Origin: Clostridium sp.
GTDB taxonomy: Bacteria > Bacillota > Clostridia > Oscillospirales > Ruminococcaceae
NCBI GenBank assembly: GCA_023664445.1
Contig: JAMPFN010000010.1
Span: 1 to 62,165, forward strand
Length of the DNA stretch: 62,165 nt
Direction: 5' to 3'
The number at the start of each line of letters is the position of its first letter. The first letter of the stretch is position 1. Made by a program: the position numbers and the translations under genes. Below, piece after piece: positions 55,049 to 62,165 of this stretch. The notes under the pieces were generated by a model that was not told the origin of the DNA, did not search any database, and saw only the letters and a program-made list of their open reading frames with translations.

Positions 55049-55339
55049 TTACTTAACTGTCACCATTGAACGCAGAACGCCGTCAGTGATGTTCATAACT
55101 CTTTCAAGTTCAGCAGGGAAATCAGGCTTTGATTCAAAAGTGTAAAGCACATAATATGCCTCTGACTCGTAATTGATCTCATAAGCCAGCTTGCGCTTGC
55201 CCCATTCGTTGACTTCTTCAAGAGTTCCGTTCTTTTCAATAAGAGTCTTGAATTTTTCAACGAGAGCCTTTACGCTGTCCTCGCCGTTCTTGATGCTGTA
55301 AACAACCATTACTTCATACTTAGCGGATAATTTTGCCAT
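55049..55339 (-). CDS. rpsF: 30S ribosomal protein S6
   Basis: A 96-residue ribosomal protein (MAKLSAKYEVMVVYSIKNGE, EWGKRKLAYEINYESEAYYV, LERVMNITDGVLRSM). The ATG at 55339 follows AGGAGGTG; the longer in-frame start at 55387 is an artefact of the open leader. First gene of rpsF-ssb-rpsR, with a leader of about 150 bases in which an S6:S18 binding site would be expected. Confidence 0.96.
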   Translation of the reverse strand: MAKLSAKYEVMVVYSIKNGEDSVKALVEKFKTLIEKNGTLEEVNEWGKRKLAYEINYESEAYYVLYTFESKPDFPAELERVMNITDGVLRSMVTVK

Positions 55340-55465
55340 ATTGAAACACCTCCTTCTGGATTCAGCCCGTATCTGAAATACGAGCAAGGATAACTTAAAG
55401 CAAACGAAGTTTTCGTCCGCATCTTGCCGTTTTCAGTTAAGATATGCTGCAAAACGGCATAAAAT

Positions 55466-55499
55466 TACAGTATGCAGCATTGACGCCACATACTGTAAT
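55466..55499 (-). terminator. Hairpin between galU and the rpsF leader
   Basis: ATTACAGTATG pairs with CATACTGTAAT around a 13-base loop; on the minus strand TTTTATG follows. It could end galU transcription, yet one arm overlaps the -10 box of the rpsF promoter. Confidence 0.55.
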
Positions 55500-55526
55500 T
55501 ATACCTCTTTCAAAAGCATTTGTCAA
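55498..55526 (-). promoter_or_regulatory. Consensus sigma-A promoter of rpsF-ssb-rpsR
   Basis: Minus strand: TTGACA, 17 bases, TATAAT, starting four bases after the galU stop. It gives a leader of about 150 bases before rpsF. Confidence 0.85.
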
Positions 55527-55529
55527 TAG

Positions 55530-56411
55530 CTATTTGAAATTTTCGGCAATATTTTTGATATATTCTTTGAAATCAGCGCCTATTTCCGGATGCGAAAGTC
55601 CGACCTCGACCTGCGCTTTGAGTATTCCGAGCTTATTGCCCATATCATACCTTGTACCCGTAAAATCAACGCCTGCAAAGCCCGAACGCTGCGCCAGAAT
55701 TTTCATAGCGTCCGTAAGCTGAAGCTCGCCGCCCGCGCCATAAGGTATTTCTTCGAGGATATCGAATATTTCGGACGGAAGAATACATCTTCCCAGAATG
55801 GAAAACAGTGAGAATTCCTGTCCCGGGGCAGGCTTTTCGATCATATCGGTGACCTTGTAAATGTTGTCTTTAAGCGGTTCAAGCTTCATGGAACTGTATT
55901 TGCACACATCTTCTTTTGAAACTTCTTTTATAGCGACCGCGCCGTAAAGTCCCGTTTCTTCATAAGCTCTTATCAGCTGACCTATACAGGGATCTTCGCC
56001 GATGATAACGTCATCGCCGTAAAGAACGGCAAACGGCTCGTCCCCGACAAATCTTTTGGTCTGCAAAACAGCGTGTCCAAGCCCTTTCTGTTCATGCTGT
56101 CTTATAAATGTGATATTTGCAAGACCTGTTACGTCTACCACCTCGTCAAGCATTTTCTTTTTTGAATTGCCGCCGGCTTCAAGCTTGCTTTCAAGTTCGG
56201 GATTACGGTCGAAGTGATCCTCGAGCTCTGATTTTCCGCGGCTTGTTATGATCATGATGTCCTCGATACCGCTTTTTGCCGCCTCTTCAACGATGTATTG
56301 AATTGCCGGTTTATCAACTATCGGGAACATCTCTTTCGGTATTGCTTTTGTTGCCGGAAGAACTCTTGTACCCAGTCCGGCAGCCGGTATTATCGCCTTT
56401 TTTATTTTCAT
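55530..56411 (-). CDS. galU: UTP-glucose-1-phosphate uridylyltransferase
   Basis: Makes UDP-glucose for glycans and glycolipids. 293 residues: IPAAGLGTRVLPATKAIPKE, MFPIVDKPAIQYIVEEA, GHAVLQTKRFVGDEPFAVLY, GDDVI, MIEKPAPGQ and GGELQLTDAM. Start ATG has AGGAGGGG. It may supply the sugar nucleotide for the transferase encoded at 15775. Confidence 0.95.
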   Translation of the reverse strand: MKIKKAIIPAAGLGTRVLPATKAIPKEMFPIVDKPAIQYIVEEAAKSGIEDIMIITSRGKSELEDHFDRNPELESKLEAGGNSKKKMLDEVVDVTGLANITFIRQHEQKGLGHAVLQTKRFVGDEPFAVLYGDDVIIGEDPCIGQLIRAYEETGLYGAVAIKEVSKEDVCKYSSMKLEPLKDNIYKVTDMIEKPAPGQEFSLFSILGRCILPSEIFDILEEIPYGAGGELQLTDAMKILAQRSGFAGVDFTGTRYDMGNKLGILKAQVEVGLSHPEIGADFKEYIKNIAENFK

Positions 56412-56458
56412 AAAACCCCTCCTTATTTTTTGGCATATCCGTCACGATCTCTGTGCGG

Positions 56459-56678
56459 TATAGTCGTTCTACTTGAAAGAGGAACAAAAGGAATTGAATA
56501 AAAATTTTTCATAGCAAGGCGGAGAATGCAGGCGGGCTGACTCCCAACGGTCGCCCGTCCCCTTTGTCCCTTCGGGACATTTCCCCACACTGTGGGGAAT
56601 CACCCTCCAAAGACGACAACGCAGTTATGGAAAATTTTTATCAATGAACTTGTTTCAATTTCAAGTAGGGTGACTATA
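56459..56678. mobile_element. 220-bp MITE-like element, TATAGTCA family
   Basis: TATAGTCGTTCTACTTGAAA and, inverted from the right, TATAGTCACCCTACTTGAAA (17 of 20). Further inside, ATAAAAATTTTTCATAG pairs with TTATGGAAAATTTTTAT, then GTCCC/GGGAC and CCCCACACTGTGGGG hairpins lie at the centre. It has no gene and fills the gap upstream of galU. Confidence 0.65.
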
Positions 56679-56684
56679 TTGCCT

Positions 56685-57644
56685 TTATATCAAAAGTAAA
56701 TATACTATAAGCATTGTCAAAAACGTTTTTATAGCAAATGAAATAAATATGCCTCCGATACTTGTGCCGCCGATCGCGGAAAGCGCGTGCGGACTCACTT
56801 TTTCATGCTTGCATTTGATCTGTCTTATTTTCCCGATCGCATGTCTGTAATAAAGCCAGTTTGCGAAAAGGAGCATAATCGCTTTGAAGCCATAGGTGAC
56901 CCAACTTAGGATATTGCACACAAGCTCAAAGCTCGTGGAGGTGATATTTATTCCGCCAAGCGTTTCTTTTATCATGCCCTCGCTTGCAAGCAGATATATA
57001 AACGCTGGAATTCCCAGCAAGGTAGAAACGATTATCGAAACGGCTGTCCAAAGCCACATTTTTCTGTTTGCGAAATACAATTCGGGAAATAAAAAAGAAA
57101 CTATATTCATGGAAGTTTTGCGTCCGGTATCCTTTATTTTTTTGAATATCGGCAGATAATATACCTGATTGCTGCTTACAAAATCGGCAAGATCGCGAAG
57201 ATCTACCGACTCGAATTTTTCCTCCGGATTCATTCCGCAGTACTTGTCGTTAGGATTAAAGGAAAACGTTCCGTACATGCCGTTTGGATCTGCAGTATTT
57301 GCGCCGCCGTTTTCAGACGCCTTGTCTTGGTTATTATAATTTATATTATTAAGATCCTTGACCAGCGGAGTTCCGCATTTTTCACACATAAGAGTGTGAG
57401 GTTTGTTAATTTCTCCGCAGTAAGGGCATTTTTTGCAGTCGGAATTGTTTTCCCTTGCGCCGGACTCGACTTTATATTTATAGCTTTCTCCCGATTCGTG
57501 AAGCTTTGTGTTTACGCATTTACCGTTTTTTAAGTAGCATTCCCTGTGATACGGCGTTCCGCACTCGGGGCAGACAACAACGTCGTCATTCTTATCGAAT
57601 TTTTGCTCACAGACTATGCATTTATGACCAAGATATTTTGACAT
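56685..57644 (-). CDS. Zinc-ribbon membrane protein with prokaryotic RING-like finger
   Basis: A 319-residue protein. Residues 9-40 form a RING-like finger (CIVCEQKFDKNDDVVVCPEC, YHRECYLKNGKC), residues 73-93 a second zinc ribbon (CPYCGEINKPHTLMCEKCG). From about 180 on there are four or five membrane spans resembling DUF2628. Such proteins are common and uncharacterised in gut Clostridia. ATG has AAGGAGG. It has its own promoter divergent from prfB. Confidence 0.8.
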   Translation of the reverse strand: MSKYLGHKCIVCEQKFDKNDDVVVCPECGTPYHRECYLKNGKCVNTKLHESGESYKYKVESGARENNSDCKKCPYCGEINKPHTLMCEKCGTPLVKDLNNINYNNQDKASENGGANTADPNGMYGTFSFNPNDKYCGMNPEEKFESVDLRDLADFVSSNQVYYLPIFKKIKDTGRKTSMNIVSFLFPELYFANRKMWLWTAVSIIVSTLLGIPAFIYLLASEGMIKETLGGINITSTSFELVCNILSWVTYGFKAIMLLFANWLYYRHAIGKIRQIKCKHEKVSPHALSAIGGTSIGGIFISFAIKTFLTMLIVYLLLI

Positions 57645-57721
57645 TTTATCCTCCTTGGCAAAATGTATCGAAAATCATGTATTTACCAATTATTTCCTTG
57701 AGAAGATAGACTCTTATTTAT

Positions 57722-57749
57722 ATTATAACACATTTTTCTGATTTTTCAA
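57722..57749 (-). promoter_or_regulatory. Promoter of the zinc-ribbon protein gene
   Basis: Minus strand: TTGAAA, 16 bases, TATAAT. Confidence 0.6.
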
Positions 57750-57777
57750 TTGATTTTGAAAAAAATTCTTTAAAAGT

Positions 57778-57806
57778 TTGCAGTTTTTCAAATTTTGTAG
57801 TATAAT
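57778..57806 (+). promoter_or_regulatory. Promoter of prfB
   Basis: TTGCAG, 17 bases, TATAAT, 29 bases from the divergent promoter. Confidence 0.65.
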
Positions 57807-57893
57807 ATAGATGAGGAATAAACAATTTATAAAAATACAGATACGTACAAAGAGCGTTTGCGGTTTGCACGGTATTGTCAAAAAGGAGCTTTT

Positions 57894-59012
57894 ATGGTAT
57901 TACTTGACGAATTGAAATCGGAGCTTAATTCATATATTCCCGAGATAAAGGAGCTTGCCGATGTACTTAATATTGAAAACTCGAAGATCGAACTTGAAGA
58001 ACTGCGCAACAAGGCAGCCGAGCCGGGATTCTGGGACGACCTTGAAAAATCGCAGCAGGTGCTTCAGAAAACGAAGTCGATAGAAAACAAGATAGAGAGC
58101 CTCGACTCCCTGTCGACACAGCTTGACGATCTCATTGCTCTTACAGAGCTTTGCATCGAAGAAGGCGACGAGGATTCTGCGGAGGAGATAACCGAAGGTC
58201 TTGAAGACTTCAAGAAAAAGCTTGAAACGGAAAAGCTTTCAACGCTTCTGACGGGTGAATACGATAATTCCAACGCTATCGTCACTTTTCATGCCGGCGC
58301 AGGCGGTACGGAGGCACAGGACTGGGCTGAAATGCTTTACAGAATGTACAACCGCTGGGCGGAATCGCATGATTTCAAGATAAATCTGCTCGATTATCTC
58401 GACGGCGACGAGGCAGGTCTTAAAAGCGCATCTATTTTGGTGGAGGGCGAAAACGCGTACGGCTATCTGAAAGCCGAAGCAGGAGTTCACAGACTTGTAA
58501 GAGTATCGCCGTTCGACGCATCGGGCAGACGTCATACTTCTTTTGCGGCAGTCGAGGTAATGCCCGAGATCGACGACAACATAGAGGTCGATATCCGTCC
58601 GGAGGATATTAAAATGGACGTTTACAGAGCGAGCGGCGCGGGCGGTCAGCACATAAACAAGACTTCGTCCGCCGTAAGACTTACGCATATCCCAACAGGT
58701 ATCGTGGTCGCATGTCAGACGCAGAGAAGCCAGTTTCAGAATAAGGATTATGCCATGAAAATGCTCCGCTCAAAGCTTATCGAGATAAAGGAGAGAGAGC
58801 ATCTTGACAAGATCTCCGATATCAAGGGCGTTCAGAAGGAGATAGCGTGGGGCGCGCAGATACGCTCGTATGTATTTATGCCTTACACTATGGTAAAGGA
58901 TCACAGAACAAGCTTTGAAACGGGAAATATCGGAGCTGTCATGGACGGAGATCTTGACGGCTTTATCAACGCGTATCTTAAATCGCTTTCTCATGGAACT
59001 CTTGAAAAATAA
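57894..59012 (+). CDS. prfB: Peptide chain release factor 2
   Basis: A 372-residue factor that ends translation at UGA and UAA. SPFDASGRRH carries the SPF codon-recognition motif of RF2; GAGGQHINKTSSAV holds the GGQ catalytic loop. The gene is one continuous frame: no UGA or CUUU shift site lies near codon 25, so the programmed frameshift that controls RF2 in many bacteria is absent. ATG at 57894 follows AAAAGGAG; an in-frame ATG at 57858 has no ribosome site. Confidence 0.95.
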   Translation: MVLLDELKSELNSYIPEIKELADVLNIENSKIELEELRNKAAEPGFWDDLEKSQQVLQKTKSIENKIESLDSLSTQLDDLIALTELCIEEGDEDSAEEITEGLEDFKKKLETEKLSTLLTGEYDNSNAIVTFHAGAGGTEAQDWAEMLYRMYNRWAESHDFKINLLDYLDGDEAGLKSASILVEGENAYGYLKAEAGVHRLVRVSPFDASGRRHTSFAAVEVMPEIDDNIEVDIRPEDIKMDVYRASGAGGQHINKTSSAVRLTHIPTGIVVACQTQRSQFQNKDYAMKMLRSKLIEIKEREHLDKISDIKGVQKEIAWGAQIRSYVFMPYTMVKDHRTSFETGNIGAVMDGDLDGFINAYLKSLSHGTLEK

Positions 59013-59352
59013 AAGTTTAGGTCAAGCCTTATGGGGACTCTGTCCCCCCAAGCCCCCTGCCAAAGGGAACAAGTTCCCTTTGGAAACCCGATGATTTTTT
59101 GAAATACTACCCTTTGGGCAGTATTTCAAAAAATGTGGGTAACCACACGAAACGTTCTTGGCAAAGGTCGGGAGATAAATCCCTCAAAATTGCAAATCAC
59201 AATTGCTGAATGGTAATAGAATCAGTTACAGTCCTCGTCTATAAAAGCAGTCATTTATTTCTCGCTTCCGCGACTCACAGCGGAAGCTGTGCCGGAGCGG
59301 AAGCTTGATTTTCTTTGGTTCGTTTCTTGCATCAAGGCAAGAAATGAACATA
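59011..59352 (+). repeat. Type 1 modular hairpin repeat, copy I, with a type 2 start
   Basis: It overlaps the prfB stop: AAAAGTTTAGGTCAAGCCTT (type 2 end) runs directly into ATGGGGACTCTGTCCCC. Then CCAAAGGGAAC / GTTCCCTTTGG, variable stem GAAATACTACCC / GGGCAGTATTTC, ACGTTCTTGGCAAAGGTCG, AATTGCTGAATGGTAAT, CACAGCGGAAGCTGTG and GTTCGTTTCTTGC / GCAAGAAATGAAC. Confidence 0.85.
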
Positions 59353-59412
59353 TACATTGCATATCGGACAATTATAAGATTGTCAAAAAGATTGTCAAAA
59401 AAGTATTAAAAA

Positions 59413-59460
59413 ATAAAAGTTTAGGTCAAGCCTTTTCAAAGGCTTGACCTAAACTTTTAT
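59413..59460 (-). terminator. Perfect 23-bp palindrome made of type 2 ends; terminator-like
   Basis: ATAAAAGTTTAGGTCAAGCC with three more bases, a two-base centre, and its exact complement, touching the stop codon of the minus-strand gene. On the minus strand TTTTTTAATAC follows, so it would work as an intrinsic terminator. Confidence 0.75.
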
Positions 59461-59901
59461 TTATAAATTACTGCTGTCGTTTTGTCTTTTTCGTTTTGCA
59501 AGTCTTGAATTGCGGACTTCCATAATTATCAGGTAAACGGCAAGTCTTACTGAAAGAACAGCCAAAAATATAATGCCTGCAAAGGTTCCCGTCGAGTATA
59601 ATGATATCCATATGCCTACAAGAACATGCAGACCCTCATATATCAGATACATGGTCTTGTAGAAAAACGAAAGCAGGGTCATGCCTATGAAGAATACGCA
59701 TAACATAAAAGGAAATAAAATTGTGCTAAGCGGTTCTTCATGATATTTAAGCAGAATTATCGTATCGGTACCGATCAACATAATAATTATTCTGCATATA
59801 AGCATTGTTTCAAACGTCATGAAAATGCACATTATATGCCTTAGTACCACTTCAAATGAGTCTGAAAAGGGATCGTCAAAAATTTTTCTGATTATTTTCA
59901 T
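59461..59901 (-). CDS. Small membrane protein of unknown function
   Basis: A 146-residue protein with four hydrophobic spans (about 20-42, 52-72, 80-98, 104-124) and a basic C terminus (RNSRLAKRKRQN). I do not recognise the family. It starts nine bases after the PBP-like gene and ends at the palindromic terminator, so it is the last gene of the operon. Confidence 0.7.
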   Translation of the reverse strand: MKIIRKIFDDPFSDSFEVVLRHIMCIFMTFETMLICRIIIMLIGTDTIILLKYHEEPLSTILFPFMLCVFFIGMTLLSFFYKTMYLIYEGLHVLVGIWISLYSTGTFAGIIFLAVLSVRLAVYLIIMEVRNSRLAKRKRQNDSSNL

Positions 59902-59910
59902 AAACGCCTC

Positions 59911-60942
59911 CTATTTTACCGGACAGTAGCCTGCAAGTCTGATAATTTCCTGTCCTTCGCTTGTAAGGAGATAATCTCTGAGTTCCCTCATTATACCTGT
60001 GGTATCGTCGGTCATTACCGCGTAATATGAGGTCGTAAACGGGTATGAACCGTTTAGAAGATTTTCGTTTTCGGGAGATATCCCGTTGATCTTCAGCGTC
60101 TTGATATCGTCGCTTTTATACAGATTATTGATGTAATAATAGTAAGTGTAGCCTATGCTGTTTTTGCGGTTTTTATATTCGCCGATTTTTTCAATAAGCT
60201 CTCCCATTCCATTGATCCTGTAGCCGTCCGCCGGATCTGTGAGGAGTTCTCCTTCCATTACGAACTGTTCCATTGCGGTCTGGCTTCCGGAATTGCTTTC
60301 ACGCTGATACGGTATGATCTCGGCGTCCTCTCCGCCGACTTCGCTCCAGTTTGTGATTTCGCCGGTATAGATCTTTTTCACCTGTTCAACGGTCAGACTG
60401 TCTACGGGGTTGTCTTTGTGAGTTATAAATACAAAGCCGTCCATTGCGACAGGGGTAATGTCAAGCCCGACTCTAAGTTCGCTTGCCATAGAAAGCTCTT
60501 CCTCAGACGGTTCGGTTGCGAAAATCAAATATTTAGGCGGTATTTCATCTGTATAGCCGCTTGGCTTTTTTCTTGTGTATATCAGGTTTCTATACGCAAA
60601 ATGAGTAGTGTTATGGTCTATGAGATCGGAAATATTGTCGTCGGACGCGCCGCAGAACTGACGCGCAAGCTCTGCCGTAATGGGGACAGTGGCGGTGGAA
60701 CCGTCGATCATTGCCAGATCTTCCTCGGTAAGAGAAATTTTGCCCGTCTGGATCATTTCCCAGTTGTCGGGACGCGTAAGCATAACGTTTATGTTGGCGG
60801 TTTTATCTTCTGTGATTTCAGAACCGGTAAGATATATGACGGCAAGTTTTCCGAAATAAAAGATTACGGCGGCAATGCAGATTAATATTATAAATAACGC
60901 TGTATATGAGGGTATGTATTTTTTATTGAACTTCGTTTTCAT
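59911..60942 (-). CDS. Membrane-anchored PstS-like periplasmic-binding-protein homologue
   Basis: A 343-residue protein with one N-terminal membrane segment (TALFIILICIAAVIFYFGKL) and an outside domain of the phosphate-binding type: DGFVFITHKDNPVDSLTVEQ, VKKIYTGEITNWSEVGG, PYQRESNSGSQTAMEQFV and NSIGYTYYYYINNL. The missing lipoprotein cysteine and the absence of pstC/A/B nearby set it apart from a normal PstS. Start at 60942 has GAGGAGG; the gene overlaps the end of the DUF4317 gene by 20 bases. Confidence 0.82.
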   Translation of the reverse strand: MKTKFNKKYIPSYTALFIILICIAAVIFYFGKLAVIYLTGSEITEDKTANINVMLTRPDNWEMIQTGKISLTEEDLAMIDGSTATVPITAELARQFCGASDDNISDLIDHNTTHFAYRNLIYTRKKPSGYTDEIPPKYLIFATEPSEEELSMASELRVGLDITPVAMDGFVFITHKDNPVDSLTVEQVKKIYTGEITNWSEVGGEDAEIIPYQRESNSGSQTAMEQFVMEGELLTDPADGYRINGMGELIEKIGEYKNRKNSIGYTYYYYINNLYKSDDIKTLKINGISPENENLLNGSYPFTTSYYAVMTDDTTGIMRELRDYLLTSEGQEIIRLAGYCPVK

Positions 60943-62080
60943 TTTCTTCCTCCTCGGCAATATTGATGTTTACGCCGTTTACCTCCACGCTTTCGTCCGC
61001 GCGTATCATGATATACTTCACGCCGCCGATTATTTTTGTATGTACGAGATCCTTTCGTTCGGGATTTACCTTTATTGTAACATCGGGAGTTGAAAGCTCG
61101 AATTTCTTGATATCCACGATATTTTTCGGACTTAGCCTGGCGTCTGCGCCGAATTTACTGTCGTACTTTTCCGAGAACGTATTTATATGCTCTTCATCAA
61201 TACCGCAGTATTCAAGAGCGTCGGCAACGTTTTTCTTGGTGATGACAAGAGGGTCTTCCGATTTGCTTGTCTTGTGATCGAGAACAACGGCGGATATATG
61301 TTCATGAACCGTCTGCATCACGTCATAGCTGCATTTTTCCGAAACAGTTTCCTCTAAAATAGCGTTGAAAACTTCCTTTTGGGTTTCCGCGGACATTGGC
61401 GCGTCTGTGTTGAAAAGGTCTTCTATAAGCTCGGTATGCTCGTTTGACGGATCTTTTGTGTAAAAAAGCGCGTTGTAGATGTTTGTTTGTCTGTAGTCGA
61501 ATGTCGGGAAAAGAAATCCCGATTCGGGAGCGCTTATAACCTGATCGACCTTTGTGCTTCTGAATTCCTTTTCGCTTGCCGAATAGCTTAGCGCGGATTT
61601 TGTCGCCTTGACGGGACAGATACTGCACAGGACGTATTTATATACTTCTGCCGAATCCTCGAGCTTTACCTCGTCCTTTGAATAGGTCGGGACGTCGTAG
61701 CTGTCAAGGGCTAAGAGTATGAGGTATTTGCCCTCGGAAAAATGAGAGCGCACGATTTTCCGATAAAGCTCGTTTACCGCTTCGTCGTCGCCGAGTTCGG
61801 AATCCTTCAGCTTCATGAGAAGATCGTGTTCGTCGCTCGACACGACCTGTTCGTTTGAAAATTCTATGTCTATCAGGTTTTTTCCGATAGTACCCGAAAG
61901 AGTCTTTTTGATTATTGCGATAAGACTTTGCGCTTCCTCTTTCGGAATAGCTGCAAAGGCTCGCGAAAAATCGGAGATCATCTCCTTGTTTTCGTTTACA
62001 TAGCAGCCCCTTACGCATTTTATGCTTGTCTTTTCGATATTGAATCTTCTGCGGATTTCCGCAATTTCCTTTTCTATCAT
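60923..62080 (-). CDS. DUF4317 family protein
   Basis: A 385-residue soluble protein of the Clostridial DUF4317 family (RRRFNIEKTSIKCVRGCYVN, EISDFSRAFAA-like N terminus, DYRQTNIYNALFYTK in the middle); function unknown. No membrane segment; acidic C-terminal tail (EEEENENEVQ). ATG at 62080 has GGAG nine bases before; the earlier ATG at 62095 has none. Its end overlaps the next gene, so the three genes form one unit. Bases 62081-62165 show nothing else. Confidence 0.82.
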   Translation of the reverse strand: MIEKEIAEIRRRFNIEKTSIKCVRGCYVNENKEMISDFSRAFAAIPKEEAQSLIAIIKKTLSGTIGKNLIDIEFSNEQVVSSDEHDLLMKLKDSELGDDEAVNELYRKIVRSHFSEGKYLILLALDSYDVPTYSKDEVKLEDSAEVYKYVLCSICPVKATKSALSYSASEKEFRSTKVDQVISAPESGFLFPTFDYRQTNIYNALFYTKDPSNEHTELIEDLFNTDAPMSAETQKEVFNAILEETVSEKCSYDVMQTVHEHISAVVLDHKTSKSEDPLVITKKNVADALEYCGIDEEHINTFSEKYDSKFGADARLSPKNIVDIKKFELSTPDVTIKVNPERKDLVHTKIIGGVKYIMIRADESVEVNGVNINIAEEEENENEVQ

Positions 62081-62165
62081 TTTACGTTTCTCCATTCTAA
62101 GAAGTTGTTTTCATAGGCATAAGCATACGTCTTTTCGTCAGATTTTCCTGATAACAGCGTTAATT

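Noticed and set aside
57894..57990. RF2 programmed frameshift site
   Set aside because: No in-frame UGA or CUUUGA in the early codons; the frame is open throughout.

Overview
The window looks like the chromosome of a fibre-degrading, cellulosome-type Firmicute of the Ruminococcus/Oscillospiraceae group. Evidence: a family 48 glycoside hydrolase with a C-terminal dockerin, two more secreted dockerin proteins and a decayed dockerin remnant; Clostridia-type housekeeping clusters; LL-diaminopimelate aminotransferase lysine synthesis; and a SpoVM-like peptide, which points to a sporulating lineage. Species assignment is inference. No rRNA, tRNA, CRISPR array, phage or transposase gene was recognised.

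Layout. 0.1-5.9 kb: PHP phosphoesterase, malic enzyme, TSCPD protein, then on the minus strand an orphan membrane protein, a TPR protein and an RluA-type pseudouridine synthase. 6.7-10.8 kb: compact panB-panC-panD-coaX-coaBC operon (pantothenate to phosphopantetheine). 11.3-15.5 kb: giant two-ATPase 2-hydroxyacyl-CoA dehydratase activase plus its companion. 15.8-20.2 kb (minus): sugar-phosphate transferase, enolase with rubrerythrin, PLP aminotransferase. 20.9-24.1 kb: dapF, dapL, a membrane protein and a 62-aa protein. 24.6-36.4 kb: secreted dockerin subtilase, a minus-strand Gld-type ABC transporter operon, and the GH48 cellulase. 36.6-50.5 kb: a long plus-strand housekeeping run (yicC, remA, gmk, rpoZ, priA, def, fmt, metallopeptidase, rsmB, rlmN, prpC, prkC, rsgA, thiN, spoVM). 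50.7-62.1 kb: secreted carbohydrate-binding dockerin protein, rpsF-ssb-rpsR, galU, a zinc-ribbon membrane protein, prfB, and a three-gene DUF4317/PBP-like/membrane operon cut close to the window edge.

The most unusual content is between the genes. About nine copies plus fragments of a roughly 300-450 bp modular repeat ('type 1') fill the longer intergenic spaces. Each is a string of hairpins; one long hairpin has a different sequence in almost every copy but always keeps its complementarity. A second mosaic family ('type 2') shares modules with it, and at least four families of short inverted-repeat (MITE-like) elements are scattered around and sometimes inside these repeats. Sigma-A type promoters often begin directly where a type 1 repeat ends. 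All coordinates and repeat boundaries were read by eye; copy alignments and foldings were not computed.
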